From: Haplosporangium gracile
Lineage: Eukaryota; Mortierellomycota; Mortierellomycetes; Mortierellales; Mortierellaceae
NCBI GenBank assembly: GCA_015499985.1
Contig: JAAAUF010000069.1
Span: 1 to 64,000 of the forward strand
Direction of reading: 5' to 3'
DNA: 64,000 nucleotides
Shown: positions 59,581 to 64,000 of the stretch, piece after piece
Numbering within the stretch: the first letter of the stretch is position 1
Layout: every line of letters begins with the position of its first letter
Translations under genes and position numbers: made by a program
Notes under the pieces: model-generated
The model's database searches: none
What the model saw: only the letters and a program-made list of their open reading frames with translations
What the model was told of the DNA's origin: nothing

Positions 59581-59968
59581 ATATTTGAGATTGGAAAGAA
59601 ACGAGGAGACGCGTACTGCTTTTCTTTTTACCTGTGTTCGATTAACCCTTTTCACCTTCTTTCTCTCCCAGGCTGATTCCAAAAAAAAAAAAAAAAAAGG
59701 TGCACGTATTTGACCGCGTAGAAAATAAAACTAAATAAAAAAAGAAAATTAAGAGAGGCTCCATCAAATGAACAATTGGGGAAAACGCGCCCCGTCCTTG
59801 ATGAAGGTCAAGGGCTACAGATCGTTTGCATCGGGGTTAGTCAGTTCCTGATCGGGATAGAAATGGAATATTTTTTTCAGCCCCCTCTGATCCACAAACA
59901 TTGAAAACCAGGGAAGGAAGCGGATGAACTAATCGGCTGTGGGAAGGACAAGCGTGGGAACACACAGT

Positions 59969-60028
<60 letters not shown>

Positions 60029-60572
60029 CTGTGTCACTTTCCTGAGCTCAGATTTTTCGACTCGGAGGGCTTTTTTTGTCCTCGGGCAGCTGTGCATGAA
60101 TCGAATTGAGTTCTGGCAAGGAAGGGACCAAATTTACGCCTGGGGGCTAAACCGGGAAAATAACTCTCCGTCCAGTCAACAAAAAGCCGTGGTAGACAAT
60201 TCTCACCAGCCACGAAGCTCTGCTCTAGAATTGAACCACATCCCTACTTCGTTCAACAGCAATAATAATAACAGCAAGCCTCCTCTCTTTGCTGGTGCGA
60301 CGATATCTGACGCCAAACGGCAATCAAGGCCGCTCTATGTACACATTGTGCTTGACTACTTTGGCATCCATGAAAAGGAATAGTGGCCGGGATCTCTTTT
60401 CTCTCATCTTTTCCTCATTATCTCATCGAGAAAACAAAAACTACACAGCCACATACATAAGGACTTCTCACAAGGTGAAGTCATTGTCCTTTTCACAGTG
60501 TTCATAGTCTATGGCAGCTATAATTCACACTATCGTTCCTATTCATTTTACTTCATTCTAACATCTAAAAAA
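59581..60572. other. Spacer between Cys-rich copies 2 and 3
   Basis: It contains a 16-bp A run (about 59682-59698) and the (GA)n tract described separately. No gene is supported. Confidence 0.4.
59968..60028. repeat. (GA)n microsatellite
   Basis: About 60 bp of alternating GA with three single-base interruptions (aaag). Confidence 0.95.
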
Positions 60573-60794
60573 ATGGCCTCCAAGATGTCATTCTTCATCC
60601 TCTTCGCTGTCGCAACCATTATGACCACCGTGAGCAGCATAGCCGACGCCGCGACTTGGTGCGTCCGTGGCCACGACATGCCCAAGACTTGAAGAGTCTG
60701 CCAGGGCTTCCACAGAAACTGGGACGGCGGCTCCTGTGGACCCGATGCTGATATCCCCAGACAAGGGCCTTCAAACTCTCTTGTTTATTCTTAA
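60573..60794 (+). pseudogene. Cys-rich secreted protein, family member 3, degraded
   Basis: The signal peptide is intact (MASKMSFFILFAVATIMTTV), then ATWCVRGHDMPKT and an in-frame TGA at 60690-60692. The frame continues with RVCQGFHRNWDGGSCGPDAD and stops early at 60792-60794. The second Cys of WCVC is changed to Arg, and the last two conserved cysteines and the closing Cys-Trp are missing. This copy is more decayed than member 2. Confidence 0.75.
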
Positions 60795-61201
60795 AACTCA
60801 TCACTTCGCTGCTAGAAGTGAAGGATCGGGGACAATATACCCTTGGCAAAGAGTACTTCATCTCGTTTTGACAAGTGTAAACATGATACAAAACAAATAA
60901 TAAAATGAATGAGCTTGAAAAGTAGATAGGCGAGCATTCAATGTATGTGTTTGAATACTTCAGCAACAAGATACTATCAGATGGATCGGTTGAGGACCAT
61001 ATTGTAAAATTCTCCTAGTCCCTGAACAAACAGTATGGATCTCTTACATCGGAGTGAGGTTGATGCAGTGTATTTCCTTCAGCCCCCTTTCTCTCACAAT
61101 TGAAGTAATCAGCATGACGAGAGGGAAGAGTGCTGCAAGCTGCTGCCGGAAAAAATAAAATAAAAAGGACTGATATCGCGGAATAGGCAGTCAAAACGTG
61201 C

Positions 61202-61231
61202 GCGCCCTATCTGTTTATTGACAGATAGGGC
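61202..61231. repeat. Perfect 12-bp hairpin
   Basis: cgccctatctgt-ttattg-acagatagggcg: two 12-bp arms around a 6-bp loop, with no T tract after it. It does not border a gene end. It resembles the palindromes inside MITE-like element 1 in style, but the sequence differs. Confidence 0.7.
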
Positions 61232-61828
61232 GTTGTGTACGCCGAAATTCTAGATGGTGAATTGCACCTCTTTTGCGCTTGGCACACGTTTCTGGTTTGT
61301 GAGAAAAAAAATGTTGAGGGGGACGCGATGGACACATTCAAAATCATTTGTTTACTGAACTTTGTGCTATGCATGAATGCGGTAGATTTGGTTGACTTGA
61401 GAGAGAAGAAAAACCCAGGCCTCTTACCACCTCCATTCAGCCAGGGTTTTTGCCATGACTTGCACCAAAAAAAGCAAACTGGTTATCCTGTAGATGATGA
61501 ACGTGTGGATTCCGTCAGACGCGAAGAAATCGCTTGGAAGTCGATTGTGTGGGTCGCACAGAACGTTCCCTTAAAATCGCCCCCCTGATTCTTTTTCAGC
61601 CCGATACCACAAAATAACAACGGAAGTGGCGCGCAGCAGCAGAACGCCACCACCTTTCTCGCTCTTTTTTTTTTTTTTCTTTTTGCTTTTGGCGTGCATT
61701 GCCTATTTGGTGAATCCAAGCCCTTGCTCCTACCATGACAGGCCAGACCCACAAAGAAGTAAACAAAACGCCTCTTGCATGCTACGCCTCCCACAGCCTT
61801 GAATCGTTTTACCGAGTATCCACGACTT

Positions 61829-61834
61829 TATAAA
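61829..61834 (+). promoter_or_regulatory. TATA box of Cys-rich family member 4
   Basis: TATAAA about 220 bp before the ATG, followed by a C/T/A-rich leader like that of member 1. A leader intron could explain the distance, but none was identified. Confidence 0.45.
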
Positions 61835-62048
61835 CCTTTCCCTCTCTCCCTTTTCAAAAAAGTGCTTCATCCTCACAACATCCTCCGATCAATCACTCCA
61901 TTAAAAAAGGACTCGACACAAGGTACCCTGCATCCTCTACATACTCTCCCCATACTCATTCACCCTCATTTTTCATCACCCGCAAGAAAGTCTACTCACT
62001 TCCGACTCACACGTTACCGTACTCTCCGACTCTTACTACCTCTCCTAG

Positions 62049-62306
62049 ATGACTTTCAAGCTCACATTCCTGATCTTTTTCACGCTTGCCGTCCTCATGG
62101 TAGCCATCGGCTCCGCCCAAACCGTCGACGCCTTGCCGTACTGGTGCGTTTGCGGTGAGAGCAAGACAAAGACTCAGTATTCCTGCAAGGCTGCGGGTGG
62201 CAACTGGGACGGCGGCTCCTGTGGGTGCGACCAAACCTCGATCCATAATAACTTTATCTACCATTGTAACAGGCTGATCAATGGCAAAGTTCGCTGCTGG
62301 GAATAA
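62049..62306 (+). CDS. Small secreted cysteine-rich protein, family member 4 (85 residues)
   Basis: Single-exon ORF with signal peptide MTFKLTFLIFFTLAVLMVAI and probable cleavage after VDA. The mature part begins LPYWCVCGESKTKTQYSCKA, then GGNWDGGSCGCDQTS, YHCN and finally RCWE. It has the six family cysteines plus a seventh next to the central one (SCGC). This is the best-preserved copy together with member 1. It is predicted to be secreted with a small disulfide-stabilised fold. Its function is unknown, and a role at the cell wall or in interaction with other organisms is only a guess based on size, secretion and family expansion. Confidence 0.82.
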   Translation: MTFKLTFLIFFTLAVLMVAIGSAQTVDALPYWCVCGESKTKTQYSCKAAGGNWDGGSCGCDQTSIHNNFIYHCNRLINGKVRCWE

Positions 62307-62551
62307 GAAAAAATTACGAGGCGGCAAACTGATCACAGACAGGACGCCATTTTTGAACATACATTATGACCCACACACATCTTTATAAAATAAAGCGTTA
62401 AAACAGGTCTTTCCTCCCCTTCTGCTACGAAAAAGGCCGACCATTGAAGCCTGAAAACCGAACGGATATCATAGACAAAAGTTTACAAAAAGCTGATAAT
62501 TGAAGGGAAAAAAAAGGAGAGATAACTCCAAGATATTTCTACGGATACTGT

Positions 62552-64000
62552 TTACAACTTGGAATAACGGAGCAAATCAACGACGGGGTAGGGCGCACGG
62601 CTGAGCTCAAGTCCAGCCTTGAACCCAACCAAATCATTCACCATGACAGTACCCTCTCTCAACTTGGCCGGCTCTTGCTTCTCCACAGGTGCCTCCCCTT
62701 CCTTGGGCGCTGGGGGTGTAGCAACCGCGGGTACCTTTTGCGACTGAATATGAACCGAGAGCTTCTTGGCCTTGCGAGCAGAGGGTAAAATTGATGTCTG
62801 GAAGAACTCGCGCATCATCTCGAGCGTTGTCCGTCTCATCTCCCCAACTTCATCCTGGAGCTCATCAAAGTCATAGTAGCCTGATACAATCTGACCCCAG
62901 TACCGGTACGTCTCCGTGCGGAGGTTCTTGTCCTTCTCGAGCTTCCTCTGGATCAACGAGTTGACTTGCTTCTCGTACTCCTCGGGCTTCATCTCCTCCA
63001 GGTACGTCTTCATCCTGGTCTCCAAAAAGCTCTCGACACGGCTCTCCAAGTGCACGGGATCGCGCTCCGACTGCAGAATGAAACGAAGGCCAGTGGCGCC
63101 AGTCTGCTTGCGGACGCCGCTGAAAACAAGGTATCCGAGCTGTTCCTTAGTACGGAGCTGGTTGAAGCAAGGCTCATTGATAATCTGGGCCATGATCTGA
63201 ATCCGGGCACGGCTCACCTTTGACGCCGCATTCTCGATCTGCAGATAGTACTCCAGTCCCGAGTTGACATTGTTGGGGTCGGGCACATCACGCTTATAGA
63301 CAGCCTTGCAGTCCTCGGGCAGGAGGTGCGACCGCTGCGACAAGAGCTCCGAGGGCACAAGCGACTTTGGTGCCAACCCTTCCTCAATGATCGTTCCTGC
63401 CTTGAGAGCATCCACCGCCGCCATGTTTCCGTGGACAAGACCCTCGATGTGAAGACGAGCAAGCAACGCTGGGTAGAATGCCTGAATATCAGCAGGGGTC
63501 AGATCCTTGAGCTCAGCAAGCTTCTCTTCCTGGGTCCAGAGCTTCTCCTGAGTCAAGTAAGACATGTAGTACATGGCGTGCTGGTGAGGTGCCTCCAGCT
63601 TGAAGTTCTTGTACATTCTGTCCATCTGGTCCTGGATCAGGTGGAAACGCTCGGGGTTGATCTCGAGGGTCATCATCTTCTCAACAACCTTCTGAAGCAA
63701 CACATGGGCTTTATCATTGTAACCCTCCACGCTTAGAATCATTCCCTCGACGGTGGTATCGAGTGAGTATGAGAGTCCAGCAAGGTCGGCGTCATAAGAG
63801 TACTCGGTCAGTGCATCCTTGAGCAAGCTGACGTAGAGCTGGGTCTTGACGTTGTTACTGGGGGACGAGTACGACAAGGGAGACTTGAGTTGGAAGTACA
63901 TATTGACTTTAGGAACCCAGAAAACATCGTCCTTCTTGTGCCAAATCCTGGTCTGAGGAGTGTGCTTGATCAAAATGGGCGTCGTCAAGGGGTTCTCTGT
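62552..64000 (-). CDS. Insulysin/Ste23-family M16 metalloprotease, C-terminal half (partial)
   Basis: Open to the right edge of the window, so only the last 482 or so codons are present, read as one exon. The segment begins in the third M16 domain (KKDDVFWVPKVNMYFQLKSP, then LLKDALTEYSYDADLAGLSY and EGYNDKAHVLLQKVVEKM). It continues with NEPCFNQLRTKEQLGYLVFS, the highly conserved insulysin stretch carrying the Arg and Tyr that bind substrate, and RVESFLETRMKTYLEEM. The catalytic zinc motif (HXXEH) lies in the missing N-terminal half and cannot be judged. In yeast, Ste23 and Axl1 of this family mature the a-factor pheromone; human IDE degrades insulin and amyloid-type peptides. The C-terminal end (LRYSKL) may serve as a peroxisomal signal of the SKL type, a known feature of some insulysins. 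Confidence 0.9.
   Translation of the reverse strand, partial: TENPLTTPILIKHTPQTRIWHKKDDVFWVPKVNMYFQLKSPLSYSSPSNNVKTQLYVSLLKDALTEYSYDADLAGLSYSLDTTVEGMILSVEGYNDKAHVLLQKVVEKMMTLEINPERFHLIQDQMDRMYKNFKLEAPHQHAMYYMSYLTQEKLWTQEEKLAELKDLTPADIQAFYPALLARLHIEGLVHGNMAAVDALKAGTIIEEGLAPKSLVPSELLSQRSHLLPEDCKAVYKRDVPDPNNVNSGLEYYLQIENAASKVSRARIQIMAQIINEPCFNQLRTKEQLGYLVFSGVRKQTGATGLRFILQSERDPVHLESRVESFLETRMKTYLEEMKPEEYEKQVNSLIQRKLEKDKNLRTETYRYWGQIVSGYYDFDELQDEVGEMRRTTLEMMREFFQTSILPSARKAKKLSVHIQSQKVPAVATPPAPKEGEAPVEKQEPAKLREGTVMVNDLVGFKAGLELSRAPYPVVDLLRYSKL

Larger units (their letters stand above)
60795..62048. other. Spacer between Cys-rich copies 3 and 4
   Basis: No gene is supported; the longest frame (61235-61588, +) lacks any domain or splice evidence. 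It contains the hairpin at 61202-61231 and the TATA box at 61829. Confidence 0.4.

Noticed and set aside
59968..60028. (GA)n tract as part of a coding region
   Set aside because: It is a simple microsatellite; the Ser/Leu frame through it is an artefact.
60225..60250. Possible tRNA T-loop (ggttcaattct on the minus strand)
   Set aside because: No matching acceptor stem, D-arm or anticodon arm could be built around it.

Overview
The window looks like nuclear DNA of an early-diverging filamentous fungus, most plausibly of the Mortierella group (inference). Genes carry many short GT-AG introns of roughly 60-150 bp, proteins have Gln/Ser/Thr/Pro-rich spacers, and genes are separated by A/T-rich or pyrimidine-rich spacers. 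It encodes typical eukaryotic proteins (TAF6, MIC60, SLX4, Nas2/PSMD9, S2P, ClC, insulysin) and a decayed channel gene combining propeller-like and ion-transport regions. No bacterial, viral, organellar, rRNA, tRNA or CRISPR feature was seen. Ten Ns mark an assembly gap at 14159-14168.

Left third (1-25.5 kb): a secreted class 2 lipase (-); the site-2 protease S2P and the nuclease scaffold SLX4, head-to-tail and 96 bp apart (+); the proteasome assembly chaperone Nas2/PSMD9 and the mitochondrial MIC60 (-); a 5.6-kb ion-channel-like gene broken by many frameshifts and stops (+); and a RING protein with two SUMO-interacting motifs, a candidate SUMO-targeted ubiquitin ligase (-).

Middle (26-49.9 kb): four neighbouring loci derived from an Hsp70 nucleotide-binding domain carrying a signal peptide. 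Two are intact (28.0-29.9 and 32.6-35.1 kb) and two are decayed (26.1-27.9 and 30.1-31.7 kb). Their ATP-binding motifs are degraded and the intact ones end where the ATPase domain ends, so they look like secretory-pathway pseudo-ATPases without a substrate-binding domain. Next come a Dma1/CHFR-type FHA-RING ubiquitin ligase, an unrecognised 385-residue protein, and a gene-poor 6-kb stretch with small candidate genes. One MITE-like inverted-repeat element lies inside the Hsp70-like array (31.75 kb) and another in the gene-poor stretch (45.9 kb).

Right third (49.9-64 kb): a ClC-type chloride/proton antiporter (-), an unrecognised 358-residue protein (-) divergent from TAF6 (+), and a tandem family of four small secreted cysteine-rich proteins. 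Two of those are intact and two are interrupted by an in-frame TGA. The C-terminal half of an insulysin-family metalloprotease (-) runs off the right edge. TAF6 appears to use two GC-AG introns.

The housekeeping genes do not form an operon-like unit. The most unusual content is the pseudo-Hsp70 array and the cysteine-rich secreted-protein array, both lineage-specific-looking families at different stages of decay.
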